This document shows positions 15,482 to 22,956 of a DNA stretch of 26,389 nt, piece after piece (the first letter of the stretch is position 1; each line of letters begins with the position of its first letter). Below the pieces are notes generated by a model, which saw only the letters and a list, made by a program, of their open reading frames with translations, was not told where the DNA came from and did not search any database. Source of the stretch: Methanobacteriota archaeon (lineage in GTDB: Archaea > Methanobacteriota > Methanobacteria > Methanobacteriales > Methanobacteriaceae). The position numbers and the translations under genes are program-made. The stretch lies in the NCBI GenBank assembly GCA_023409695.1, contig JAEYQZ010000207.1, positions 1 through 26,389 on the forward strand, given 5' to 3'.

Positions 15482-16054
15482 TTATTTAGATCTAATAGGA
15501 TTTACCTGATTTTCTAAGACTTCACTTTTCTGAGTTTCTGTTTCCGAATCAATTGAGTCATAGGTACAAAGTAGTGTGCGTGAATTAGATGTTATATATT
15601 CCTGTCCAGTTATATCTTTAATAGCTGCACTAGCAACGGCCTCTATAATACAACTCAGATATACAGAGCCTTCTTTCTGTACTATTAACTGAGGAAGATA
15701 AGAATCTAACGCATCTTCTTTATCCACTATAATTTTGTGGTCGTTTAATCTGTAATTCACCTTTTCAGCATACTGAATTTCATTTTCGAAATACTGGACT
15801 ACTGAATCCAATATGTCTTCAGGAACATCAGAATCAATATCAATTTTATCTTTAAAGATATTCCATAGATAATTTTTTTCTTCCTCGGAAATATCAGATT
15901 TTTGACTTGTCTGATGTGTAATCCAAAGTTGTATTGCTTCTAGTATAGCTTTTCCATACCAGCCTCTTCTAAAGGCAAATTTTATAGCTGCATTTCTACG
16001 AAAGATCAAATCGATATCTTCAGGTACCGAAATCGTAACTCTATTTACACCCAT
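15482..16054 (-). CDS. Hypothetical protein with ribbon-helix-helix-like N-terminus
   Basis: 190 residues from the ATG at 16054. The opening NRVTISVPEDIDLIF followed by a basic helix and GWYGKAILEAIQLWI resembles a ribbon-helix-helix DNA-binding domain, in which the first strand contacts DNA. The remainder is acidic with no recognised domain: EEEKNYLWNIFKDKIDI, then a segment with several strands and helices around SVYLSCIIEAVASAAI. The ORF can extend to an ATG at 16093, adding 13 residues, but AAGGTGGT ends 4 nt before the 16054 ATG and RHH proteins usually start a few residues before the strand, so this start is preferred. It is convergent with the PAS protein (45 bp between stops). Regulatory role is inferred; target unknown. 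Confidence 0.55.
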   Translation of the reverse strand: MGVNRVTISVPEDIDLIFRRNAAIKFAFRRGWYGKAILEAIQLWITHQTSQKSDISEEEKNYLWNIFKDKIDIDSDVPEDILDSVVQYFENEIQYAEKVNYRLNDHKIIVDKEDALDSYLPQLIVQKEGSVYLSCIIEAVASAAIKDITGQEYITSNSRTLLCTYDSIDSETETQKSEVLENQVNPIRSK

Positions 16055-16524
16055 TAATACCACCTTCAAATTAATTGACTTTTTTATATTCATTTATGAG
16101 ACAATTAAATAATTGTTTCATATCAAGTAATATTACTCAACTCAAATAACATCACTTTTTACGTTTAGAAACATTGATGAATACAATCAATATTGCTGCG
16201 TATGATCTAATTTAACGTTCCAGCATATAAACATATTGTTAAATGCGCCCCCTTTTCTATATACATCTATTAAATGTTTCTAAAAGCAACAACGCATACA
16301 TATGCATATACTGCCGATATTAAGGTATTACTGATTTTTTAATACTAATTCCAAACACTATTTTCATATTAACTTATGATACTAAAATAATAAAACGGAA
16401 GTATTACCCCCAATTTAAATAATTTGGTATGAATAGTCTTAGATTAAATTTTAAGAAATGTTCAAACATTTTAATAGGTTAACAAACTATTAAATTAATT
16501 ATAAAAACATTCGAACAGTTATGC

Positions 16525-16545
16525 AATTAGATGAACTATCTAATT
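16525..16545. repeat. Inverted repeat upstream of the GNAT pair
   Basis: Arms AATTAGAT (16525-16532) and ATCTAATT (16538-16545), perfect over 8 bp, spacer GAACT. It lies 10 bp before the 20-bp palindrome and may be a second protein-binding site. Confidence 0.4.
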
Positions 16546-16555
16546 TTTCACGTGG

Positions 16556-16575
16556 TTAGTGACATATGTCACTAA
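16556..16575. promoter_or_regulatory. 20-bp perfect palindrome, candidate operator
   Basis: TTAGTGACATATGTCACTAA is its own reverse complement over all 20 bases, with the centre about 50 bp upstream of the TATA box of the acetyltransferase genes. Size and position fit a dimeric transcription factor site (activator position in Archaea). No regulator gene of an obvious family is adjacent except the RHH-like protein on the other side of the intergenic region. Confidence 0.5.
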
Positions 16576-16611
16576 TAGATCAGTTATTTCCAAACTAGTA
16601 AGAATATTAGA

Positions 16612-16621
16612 TTATATAAAT
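16612..16621 (+). promoter_or_regulatory. TATA box of the GNAT gene pair
   Basis: TTATATAAAT is a near-ideal archaeal box A. A start site about 25 bp downstream (near 16645) would give a leader of about 40 nt before the ATG at 16686. Confidence 0.55.
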
Positions 16622-16685
16622 ACTTAAACTATTAATAAATTAAAGTTTAGATTTTAACTAAAAGTAAAAAGTGAATGGGTTAATA

Positions 16686-17201
16686 ATGATAATTAAATGC
16701 GATAAATGTACATTAAGGAAATGGAAGACTTCCGATCTTGAGAATCTGGTTAAAAATGCTAATAATTACAATGTAGCATCTACTTTGAGAGATGCATTTC
16801 CATATCCTTATACGGTTGAAGATGGAAAAGAATGGATAGAATTTGCAGGAAATGAAGAATGGGGCCATAATTTTGCAATAACCACAGATGATAAAGCAAT
16901 AGGATGCATAGGACTTATTGTTGGCAAGGACATAGAAAGGAAATCTTCAGAAGTTGGTTACTGGTTAGGTGAAGACCACTGGGGAAAAGGTATTGCATCT
17001 TCTGCCATGGAAGGTATTGTAAAATTTGCATTTACTAATCTAAAATTAGAGAGAATTTTTGCAGTCCCACTCGAACATAACATTGCATCAAGAAAAGTAC
17101 TTGAAAAAAATGATTTTATTCTTGAGGGCATTTTAAGAAATAGTGTCTTTAAATCTGGAAAAATTCATAATCAAGCTTTATATGCAAGAATTAGAGAATA
17201 G
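16686..17201 (+). CDS. GNAT N-acetyltransferase, RimJ/RimL type
   Basis: 171-residue GCN5-related acetyltransferase of the Acetyltransf_3 (RimJ/RimL, ribosomal-protein-alanine acetyltransferase) group. It begins with CTLRKWKTSDLENLVKNANN, the usual first strand and helix. GYWLGEDHWGKGIASSAM is the acetyl-CoA pyrophosphate-binding loop, and IASRKVLEKNDFILEGILR is the family's conserved C-terminal motif. It transfers an acetyl group from acetyl-CoA to an amine; the natural acceptor (protein N-terminus or a small molecule such as a drug) is not predictable. The frame opens at a GTG at 16671, but the ATG at 16686 gives the standard length and is preferred; neither has a strong ribosome site. Its stop touches the following GNAT gene, so the two form an operon. 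Confidence 0.85.
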   Translation: MIIKCDKCTLRKWKTSDLENLVKNANNYNVASTLRDAFPYPYTVEDGKEWIEFAGNEEWGHNFAITTDDKAIGCIGLIVGKDIERKSSEVGYWLGEDHWGKGIASSAMEGIVKFAFTNLKLERIFAVPLEHNIASRKVLEKNDFILEGILRNSVFKSGKIHNQALYARIRE

Positions 17202-17209
17202 TGTTTACA

Positions 17210-17656
17210 ATGATGAAAAAAGTACGTCAAATTAAGTACAGAGAATTAGAAGATCTTTTGTCACTTTATGAGCACTTAATTCCCGATGATCCTAAATTAA
17301 AGATAGATAAATCCTTAAAAGAACACTGGAATGAAATATTATCTGATCCCAGCTATTTTTACCTTGTAATTGAAGAAGACAATAAGCTTGTTTGTTCGTG
17401 CAATTTAACTATCATCAAAAACTTGACAAGGTCAGCTAGACCCTATGGAATAATAGAAAATGTAGTTACTCATCTAGATTACAGGAATAAAGGATATGGC
17501 ACCGCAGTTTTAAAAAAGGCGATTCAGATAGCTCAAGAAAATAACTGCTACAAAGTGGTGCTCACCACCAGCAGGAAAGATGAAAACACGTTAAGATTTT
17601 ATGAAAATGCAGGGTTTGACATGGGAGAAAAAACCGCTTTTATCGTGAGGATATAA
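17210..17656 (+). CDS. GNAT N-acetyltransferase
   Basis: 148 residues from the ATG at 17210; a GTG at 17201 overlapping the previous stop by 1 nt is also possible, and no clear ribosome site decides. Acetyltransf_1 fold: VRQIKYRELEDLLSLYEHL at the N-terminus, IIENVVTHLDYRNKGYGTAV (strand 4 plus the R-x-x-G-x-G acetyl-CoA loop), and ENTLRFYENAGFDMGEK near the end, the typical 'FYexxGF' motif. It is not closely similar to the preceding GNAT, so this is not a recent duplication. Translational coupling to it suggests linked function, possibly stress or toxin modification, but the substrate is unknown. Followed by a convergent gene after 185 bp. Confidence 0.83.
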   Translation: MMKKVRQIKYRELEDLLSLYEHLIPDDPKLKIDKSLKEHWNEILSDPSYFYLVIEEDNKLVCSCNLTIIKNLTRSARPYGIIENVVTHLDYRNKGYGTAVLKKAIQIAQENNCYKVVLTTSRKDENTLRFYENAGFDMGEKTAFIVRI

Positions 17657-17737
17657 TTTATTCAAATCACTTCTTCCACAATTTACGAAATAAACAAATT
17701 ATTGCCCAAAAAAATGCTTTAAATTATAACCTAAATT

Positions 17738-17786
17738 AAAAAAAATGAATTGAATTTAATATGTTAACTGATTTTGATTGTTTTTT
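17738..17786. terminator. T-runs on both strands between convergent genes
   Basis: The 185-bp gap between the second GNAT gene and the secreted-protein gene has eight A (minus-strand T8) at 17738-17745 and T6 on the plus strand at 17781-17786. U-rich ends such as these are the usual archaeal termination signals; no strong hairpin accompanies them. Confidence 0.35.
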
Positions 17787-17841
17787 ATAATGCTTTAGAA
17801 ATAGTTACACGGTCGTATCCTTATTTGGAAGTTGTTATACT

Positions 17842-18249
17842 TTATTCTGTACCTGTTGCAGCTCCTTCAGTAGCTCCAGATTCAGTTCCAGTAGCTGTTC
17901 CTTCAGTACCTGTTGCAGTTCCCTCAGTTCCAGTGGCTGTTCCTTCATTTCCTGTTACAGTACCTCCAGTACCAGTTCCAGACATAGGCATGTTACCCAT
18001 TATACCCCCAGGCATGTATCCTCCCATTAGCACCATGTGTATCAGGTATACTAATTTCACCACGTATGAACCTATAAGGTATGTTAAAGGATTCATTCCA
18101 GAGTAGGTCATTCCAGAATTAGCATAACCAGTGTACTGGTTACCAGTTGCAGTTTGCGCAGCATAACCATAATTTTGTGCAGCTGCTGCCCCTGAAAATC
18201 CTATTGCAACAGCAAGGGCAAGTAAAAGAATTCCTAACTGTTTCTTCAC
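17842..18249 (-). CDS. Secreted Gly/Thr/Glu-repeat protein
   Basis: 135 residues, not assigned to a family. Residues 1-24 form a clear signal peptide (MKKQLGILLLALAVAIGFSG, then AAAAQ, a good cleavage site). A Tyr/Gly/Asn-rich stretch (25-55) is followed by a hydrophobic segment LIGSYVVKLVYLIHMVLMGG (58-77), then a Met/Gly-rich link and a C-terminal tail of repeats GTATGTE. The tail has many threonines and could be O-glycosylated. Start is GTG at 18249 with a perfect GGAGGTGA 4 nt upstream (18254-18261), which also establishes this strand over the overlapping plus-strand Val/Pro reading. Probably an exported, surface-associated or membrane-anchored protein. An 11-bp-arm dyad lies immediately upstream. 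Function unknown. Confidence 0.8.
   Translation of the reverse strand: MKKQLGILLLALAVAIGFSGAAAAQNYGYAAQTATGNQYTGYANSGMTYSGMNPLTYLIGSYVVKLVYLIHMVLMGGYMPGGIMGNMPMSGTGTGGTVTGNEGTATGTEGTATGTEGTATGTESGATEGAATGTE
17845..17943 (-). repeat. 21-bp coding tandem repeat (GTATGTE units)
   Basis: Three contiguous 21-bp units (17923-17943, 17902-17922, 17881-17901), then a 15-bp SGATE piece (17866-17880), then a diverged unit (17845-17865). At DNA level units 1 and 3 resemble each other (2 differences), while unit 2 resembles the last one, giving an alternating A-B-A-x-B pattern with a 42-bp period. Confidence 0.75.
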
Positions 18250-18681
18250 TTTTTCACCTCCATGTCATAATATGTAATACAAATATTATTTTTTGTATTA
18301 CAATCTGATCTATATTAGAAATGTGTTAAAAAGCTTTCGATTAGCTAAAAAATATTTATTTCGTAGGTATTTGAACAAAAAAATAAATTTAAAGCTAAGC
18401 CATTATTTTAGATATAAATAAAAAAATATTTCGACAATTGAGGTTACAAAAAGATATGATTAAAAATATTTGATTTTTAAAGGGTTAAATAAAAATTTAA
18501 AGAATATGAAATAAAACTACAAGTTTAAAAAAGGGTGTTATTTAAAACTTTTCAGCCCATATTAACATTAAACATAATGTAATTGGAAACATTAAGTATA
18601 ATTTCGTTGATTTAGCCTGTAATAAAATTATATTTAATTTTAAAATATAAACAATAAATATAAAATTAAAATGGTTAAAAA
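18250..18681. other. Intergenic region between divergent genes
   Basis: 432 bp, A/T-rich. Beside the dyad at 18273-18302 and a TATA-like element for the secreted protein (about 18311-18318, minus), it has a plus-strand TATA-like stretch TAAAATATAA near 18641-18650 for the DJ-1 gene. Nothing else was recognised; no coding frame looks real. Confidence 0.5.
18273..18302. promoter_or_regulatory. 11-bp-arm inverted repeat, candidate operator
   Basis: Perfect arms TGTAATACAAA (18273-18283) and TTTGTATTACA (18292-18302) with an 8-nt A/T spacer, 11 bp upstream of the GGAGGTGA site of the secreted-protein gene. A TATA-like CTAATATAG just upstream would place the transcription start inside this dyad, which would suit a repressor site; alternatively it forms a hairpin in the leader. 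Confidence 0.5.
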
Positions 18682-19251
18682 ATGAAAATAGCTTTTATAA
18701 TTTACGACAAAATGACAACATTAGATTTTATCGGAGCCTATGACCCCCTAACACGATTAAAGACCATGGGATTTATAAGTGACTTAGAATATGATGTTTG
18801 CTCCAATAAAAACAAAATAATTTCTGCAGAAGGTTTAGAAATCACTGCAGATAAAAATCTAAATAATTTAAGTCAATATGATTTTATCGTTGTGCCTGGA
18901 GGAGAAGGGATAAAATACATTGCACAGGACAAAAAGTTCATTGAATGGATAAAAACAGCGCAGGATAAATCAACGATAACATCAGTGTGCGGAGGTTCCA
19001 TAATTTTAGGGCTTGCAGGACTGATTAAAGATAAAAAAGCCACCACTCATCCCCTGCTGATGGAAAATCTTAAAAAATTCACATCTAAGGTAACAGATAA
19101 ACGAATTGTTGAAGATGAGAATATTATAACTGCAAGGGGCGTAACATCTTCAATAGATTTAGGCTTGTTTTTATGTGAAAAAATTGCAGGCAAAGAAATT
19201 AGAGTTAAAATTCAAAAGCAGATGGATTATCTAAATTATAATTATGATTGA
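18682..19251 (+). CDS. DJ-1/PfpI family protein (isonitrile hydratase-like branch)
   Basis: 189-residue class I glutamine amidotransferase-like fold. FIIYDKMTTLDFIGAYDPL has Asp15 at the position of the catalytic Asp of isonitrile hydratases rather than the DJ-1 Glu. VVPGG (71-74) precedes the nucleophile elbow TSVCGGSIILG with Cys103. KKATTHPLLMENL carries the conserved TTH, and ARGVTSSIDLGLFL is the family's C-terminal motif. Members include isocyanide hydratase, ThiJ-like proteins and the amidase-like halves of AraC regulators; the substrate here is not established. Monocistronic in appearance, with no strong ribosome site before the ATG, as expected for a short-leader archaeal transcript. 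Followed by aroC after 194 bp. Confidence 0.85.
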   Translation: MKIAFIIYDKMTTLDFIGAYDPLTRLKTMGFISDLEYDVCSNKNKIISAEGLEITADKNLNNLSQYDFIVVPGGEGIKYIAQDKKFIEWIKTAQDKSTITSVCGGSIILGLAGLIKDKKATTHPLLMENLKKFTSKVTDKRIVEDENIITARGVTSSIDLGLFLCEKIAGKEIRVKIQKQMDYLNYNYD

Positions 19252-19445
19252 ACTGTTTTAGTTTCTATTAGCTAAAATGAAGTAAATTATTGGATATAAT
19301 CAAAACAATCATTTTTCAAGAATACTACCTATTACAGATTAACATTAATAAATGTAAATCCAGATATTATTTAGTAATCATTTGAAAATTTAAATCTCAT
19401 AACTTAGTTAATTCAATCTCAAATATTTTACAAGGATGTGGATTC

Positions 19446-20537
19446 ATGTCAGGAAATACAATAGGCAAGATGTTTAAAATAACAACCTTCGGCTCAAGCC
19501 ACGGTACTGCACTTGGTGCTGTTGTAGACGGCTGTCCCGCAGGGCTAGAATTATCAAAAGAAGATATACAAAAGGAACTTGACAAGCGGCGTCCTGGAAC
19601 AAGTAAAGTCACAACTTCCAGGGGCGAAACAGACGAAGTTCAAATTTTATCAGGCATCTTTGAAGGAAAAACAGATGGTACACCTATTACAGCAGTAGTT
19701 TATAACAGAGATATGGATTCATCAGCTTATAAACCGCTTAGAAACAAGCCAAGGCCAGGGCATGCAGATTACGGTTGGATTAATAAATATGGACACTATG
19801 ACTACAGAGGAGGAGGCAGGGCAAGCGGAAGAACTACCATAGGGCACGTTATAGGTGGTGCAGTTGCAAAGAAACTCCTTGAGAAGTTAAATATCAAAGT
19901 CATCGCCCACGTAACAAAAGTTGGCAGTATTGAAGCTCAAAAGGTCGAATTAACTAAAATAGAAGAAAATATTGAAAACAATTCTGTAAGATGTGCAGAT
20001 TTAGAAGCAGCATCAAAAATGGAAGATTTAATCCTTGATTTAAAGCAAAAAGGAGATTCTGTAGGAGGAATAGTTGAAACAATAGTTTTAAATGCGCCTG
20101 CAGGTCTTGGTGAGCCTGTATTTGATAAATTAGATGCAGATATTGCAAAAGCTTTAATGGGAATAGGATCTGTTAAAGGCATTGAAATTGGAGCAGGATT
20201 TGAAGCTGCTGGTTTAAAAGGATCTCAAATGAATGATGAGTTTTATATCGAAAATAACAAAATTAAAACCAAAACAAATAATTCCGGCGGGATATTAGGT
20301 GGAATTTCAAATGGAATGCCAATAATAACTCGAATGGCTGTAAAACCAACTCCATCCATATCAAAAGTTCAAGAAACTGTTGATCTTGAAAAAAGGGACA
20401 ATACAGAAATTGAAATTAGAGGAAGACATGACCCCTGCATCTGCCCAAGGGTAACATCAGTTGCTGAAGCTTCTATTGCCGTTGTACTCGTGGACCATTT
20501 GATAAGAGTCGGCTTTATTAGTTCATGTAAGTTATAA
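19446..20537 (+). CDS. aroC: Chorismate synthase
   Basis: 363 residues, full length for the family. Catalyses the last common step of the shikimate pathway, 5-enolpyruvylshikimate-3-phosphate to chorismate, with reduced FMN, feeding Phe, Tyr, Trp and folate-type precursors. Diagnostic segments are FGSSHGTALGAVVDGCPAGL near the N-terminus (His19), RRPGTSKVTTSRGETDEV, RPGHADY, DYRGGGRASGRTTIG and the C-terminal RHDPCICPRVTSVAEA. The ATG at 19446 follows GGATGTG by 5 nt, giving the standard N-terminus. It stands alone here; no other aromatic biosynthesis gene is adjacent, which is common in methanogens. A plus-strand T-run follows the stop by about 30 bp. Confidence 0.98.
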   Translation: MSGNTIGKMFKITTFGSSHGTALGAVVDGCPAGLELSKEDIQKELDKRRPGTSKVTTSRGETDEVQILSGIFEGKTDGTPITAVVYNRDMDSSAYKPLRNKPRPGHADYGWINKYGHYDYRGGGRASGRTTIGHVIGGAVAKKLLEKLNIKVIAHVTKVGSIEAQKVELTKIEENIENNSVRCADLEAASKMEDLILDLKQKGDSVGGIVETIVLNAPAGLGEPVFDKLDADIAKALMGIGSVKGIEIGAGFEAAGLKGSQMNDEFYIENNKIKTKTNNSGGILGGISNGMPIITRMAVKPTPSISKVQETVDLEKRDNTEIEIRGRHDPCICPRVTSVAEASIAVVLVDHLIRVGFISSCKL

Positions 20538-20567
20538 GTTATTCTTAATTTTTACAAATTATATCCA

Positions 20568-20573
20568 TTTTTT
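20568..20573 (+). terminator. T-run after aroC
   Basis: Six consecutive T within ATCCATTTTTTATTTTC, 31 bp past the aroC stop and before the convergent PsbP-like gene; a plausible U-rich archaeal terminator without a hairpin. Confidence 0.4.
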
Positions 20574-20687
20574 ATTTTCAAATTGAATAAATAATGAATT
20601 TGAAACTGTTTATAATCATTTAAATTTATTTTAAGGCATCAAAAACGGTGCATAATATTTCCTAAAAATAAAGAGAAAAATAAAAAT

Positions 20688-21200
20688 TTATGAAATATTT
20701 AATGTTTGCAGAATAAGGTTATAAGCTTGTTCAGTCTGATTAATTGCATTAGGCGGACAAATATACTCCAGTACAATGTAATTATTACCTGTATCTACAA
20801 TTGTTACTTTTTGAGCTACATCTGACCCATATGTTCCAAGTTGAGTTGCTTTAAAGTTTCCAATGTTAGCACTTCCAACGGTTGAATTTGTGGTATTCAT
20901 TACTATGGTATTTGTTCCTGGAAGCTGTAAAGTTCCCTGTGATTTCTTTTGCATTTGAATAACAATATAAGATGTTTGGCTTTGTCTATCAGGGATATTT
21001 GCTGTTAAAGTAATCTCAGAATACAGTGAATTATTGGTAAAATCTCCCACTACATGGTTTTGGCTCCATGACTTTGGATACTGAAAAGACACGTTACCGC
21101 TGGTGAACGTGTTATTTCCAACAGATACTGCAAGTACAATAGCAACAATCACTACAACTGCAATGATTATTCCAGCAATAATTAAATTATCACGATCCAT
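20688..21200 (-). CDS. PsbP-like membrane-anchored extracytoplasmic protein
   Basis: 170 residues. A short N-terminus MDRDN is followed by one strong helix, LIIAGIIIAVVVIVAIVLAV (6-25), that anchors the protein, leaving a domain outside the cell. That domain starts GNVSFQYPKSWSQNH, the 'vsf.yP.sW' opening of PsbP/PsbP-related proteins, and has further strands around ATQLGTYGSDVAQKVTIV and a terminal helix. Such proteins are numerous in Methanobacterium-like genomes; their function there is unknown. Several N-x-S/T sites (for example NNS, NTTNST) could be N-glycosylated. The ATG at 21200 has GGTGAT 3 nt upstream, and a TATA-like element lies about 40 bp upstream (21240-21248), so the gene has its own promoter. 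Confidence 0.75.
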   Translation of the reverse strand: MDRDNLIIAGIIIAVVVIVAIVLAVSVGNNTFTSGNVSFQYPKSWSQNHVVGDFTNNSLYSEITLTANIPDRQSQTSYIVIQMQKKSQGTLQLPGTNTIVMNTTNSTVGSANIGNFKATQLGTYGSDVAQKVTIVDTGNNYIVLEYICPPNAINQTEQAYNLILQTLNIS

Positions 21201-21239
21201 TTTATCACCGACTATTACATATATATTGAAAAATTAATA

Positions 21240-21248
21240 CTTATATTT
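21240..21248 (-). promoter_or_regulatory. Candidate TATA box of the PsbP-like gene
   Basis: On the minus strand AAATATAAG lies 40 bp upstream of the ATG at 21200, the expected spacing for a short-leader archaeal promoter. Confidence 0.4.
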
Positions 21249-21423
21249 TTCCTTAAATACATAAGAAAGATATTTCGATCTAATTAAAGCCCCATTAAAT
21301 ATAAAATAAAAATTATTTGAATTTAAGCCATTAAGTTACCGTTAAAATCACTATTAACCTTAAAGCAAAAATTTAAATTTAATAAATGAGATATTATATT
21401 TAATAAATTTCAAAGGGATATTT

Positions 21424-22956
21424 ATGGCTCATGAAAACCAGAATAAGTGGGGCGTAGTGATAATTGCCTGCATGGCAATTTTTATAATAGTTTTAGACTC
21501 ATCTGCTATGAATGTAGCAATAAGTACTCTAGTTGTGGAATTAAACACAACTTTATCCATTATTCAATCCATAATCGCTTTATACGCGTTAATTATTGCT
21601 TCATTTATGCTGTTTGGAAGTAAACTTCAAGATATTTTGGGTAGAAAAAAGACATTTCTGGTTGGATTGTGTATCTATGCAAGTGGAACAATTATAGCAA
21701 CCGTGAGTATCAACGCTCCTATGCTCCTTTTAGGCTGGTCTATTTTAGAAGGCATAGGTGCCGCAATGATATTCCCTGCCACTACTACTATAGTAGGAGC
21801 TAGTTACGAAGGAAAAGATAGAGTAACTGCTTTTGGGATTTGGGGAGGCATAGCTGCTATGGGTGCCGCAATAGGCCCAATAGTAGGAGGAATATTCACC
21901 ACATACTTAACCTGGAGACTTGTATTCGGCTCAGAACTGGTTTTCGTTGCTTTAATCTTTATTTTCAGGAACTATTTAACTGAATCTAAGCCTACTTTAA
22001 AATGGAAAGATTTAGACAAATTAGGAGTTTTGCTTTCAATAATATCTCTAGTTTTGATTGTTTTGGGCATTTTATTGCTTACAAAACCAGAATACTGGCC
22101 TTATGTGACTGTGTTGTTAATTTCAGGTTCTATTTTGTTTATAATCTTTCTACTATGGCAGAGAAGAAGAATAAACAGAGGTTTAGTGCCATTATCTGAT
22201 ATATCTCTCCTTAAAAACCGTATATTTGGTTTAGGTAATTTAAACTCCATCATACAGCAAATACCTCTGGCAGGGTTTCTTTTCATAATTCCAGTATTTA
22301 TGCAGCAGGTCGCTAAACTAAATGCATTTATGACTGGTGTTGCGCTTTTACCTGCATCAATCAGTATTTTAATCTTTTCACTGCTTGGTGCAAAATTATC
22401 ATCGGTTTTAGAATCTAAATACATCTTGATGATAGGTTTTATTATTTCAGCAGCAGGTACATTCATACTGGGCGGCGTATTTAACATAAATACTCAGATT
22501 AACGATATTATACCGGGAACTGTCATATTTGGTATTGGAATAGGTCTTTCACTTTCACAATTAACCAATTTAACCATGTCAGCTGCAAGGGACGACCAGG
22601 AAACTGATGCTGCCGGTTTTTTAAATGCATTTAAAAATCTGGGTTATTCTATAGGGACCGCTCTAATTGGAGTTTTACTTTTACTTGGAGTATTTACAGG
22701 ACTTACAACTGGAATAGAATCATCAGGACTAGCTGGAAACATGACTACAGAACAAATACACGACAGCCTCTTCGACTACGTGGAAAAAATGCAGACAGTT
22801 CCTCCACAAATACCTCAAGAATTAGTACCACAGGCTACACAGATTGTTGAATCTACAATTAGCTATTCAATGAAACAAACTTTCAATGTATTAACACTGA
22901 TTTTGATTTTAGGGTTTATTACAAGTATTTTCATACCGAAACGTAGAAAATCATAA
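21424..22956 (+). CDS. MFS transporter, DHA2 (EmrB/QacA) family, 14 TM
   Basis: 510-residue proton-driven exporter of the 14-helix drug:H+ antiporter branch. TM1 contains IIVLDSSAMNVAISTL, the DHA2 'LDxTxVNVAL' motif with its membrane Asp. Motif A, GSKLQDILGRKKTF, joins TM2 and TM3. Motif C-like GAAIGPIVGG in TM5 marks an exporter. The C-terminus is a last helix followed by basic PKRRKS. The start ATG at 21424 has AAAGGGAT 6 nt upstream. Exported compound unknown; family members expel cationic drugs, dyes or metabolites. No adjacent TetR/MarR gene is visible, and it appears monocistronic, with 458 bp of non-coding sequence after it. Confidence 0.93.
   Translation: MAHENQNKWGVVIIACMAIFIIVLDSSAMNVAISTLVVELNTTLSIIQSIIALYALIIASFMLFGSKLQDILGRKKTFLVGLCIYASGTIIATVSINAPMLLLGWSILEGIGAAMIFPATTTIVGASYEGKDRVTAFGIWGGIAAMGAAIGPIVGGIFTTYLTWRLVFGSELVFVALIFIFRNYLTESKPTLKWKDLDKLGVLLSIISLVLIVLGILLLTKPEYWPYVTVLLISGSILFIIFLLWQRRRINRGLVPLSDISLLKNRIFGLGNLNSIIQQIPLAGFLFIIPVFMQQVAKLNAFMTGVALLPASISILIFSLLGAKLSSVLESKYILMIGFIISAAGTFILGGVFNINTQINDIIPGTVIFGIGIGLSLSQLTNLTMSAARDDQETDAAGFLNAFKNLGYSIGTALIGVLLLLGVFTGLTTGIESSGLAGNMTTEQIHDSLFDYVEKMQTVPPQIPQELVPQATQIVESTISYSMKQTFNVLTLILILGFITSIFIPKRRKS

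Larger units (their letters stand above)
16094..16670. other. Intergenic region rich in inverted repeats
   Basis: 577 bp between divergent genes, without a convincing coding frame. It contains a long-range inverted pair TTTAGAAACATT (16164-16175) and AATGTTTCTAAA (16273-16284), a near-palindrome AAATGTTCAAACATTT (16456-16471), an 8-bp-arm repeat (16525-16545), a 20-bp perfect palindrome (16556-16575) and a TATA box (16612-16621). It must hold promoters for both flanking genes. Confidence 0.6.

Noticed and set aside
17845..17943. Short tandem repeats considered as a CRISPR array or integration site
   Set aside because: Units are contiguous 21-bp repeats in frame within a coding sequence with no unique spacers.
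17774..18106. Plus-strand 110-residue frame with VPVAVPSVPVAVPS repeats
   Set aside because: It is the reverse reading of the GTATGTE repeat. The minus-strand frame has a signal peptide and a perfect GGAGGTGA ribosome site, while this one has none.
19937..20182. Minus-strand frames inside aroC
   Set aside because: The plus strand encodes conserved chorismate synthase sequence throughout.
22101..22487. 128-residue minus-strand frame within the MFS gene
   Set aside because: Antisense to well-defined transmembrane helices of a DHA2 transporter; no start signal or family resemblance.
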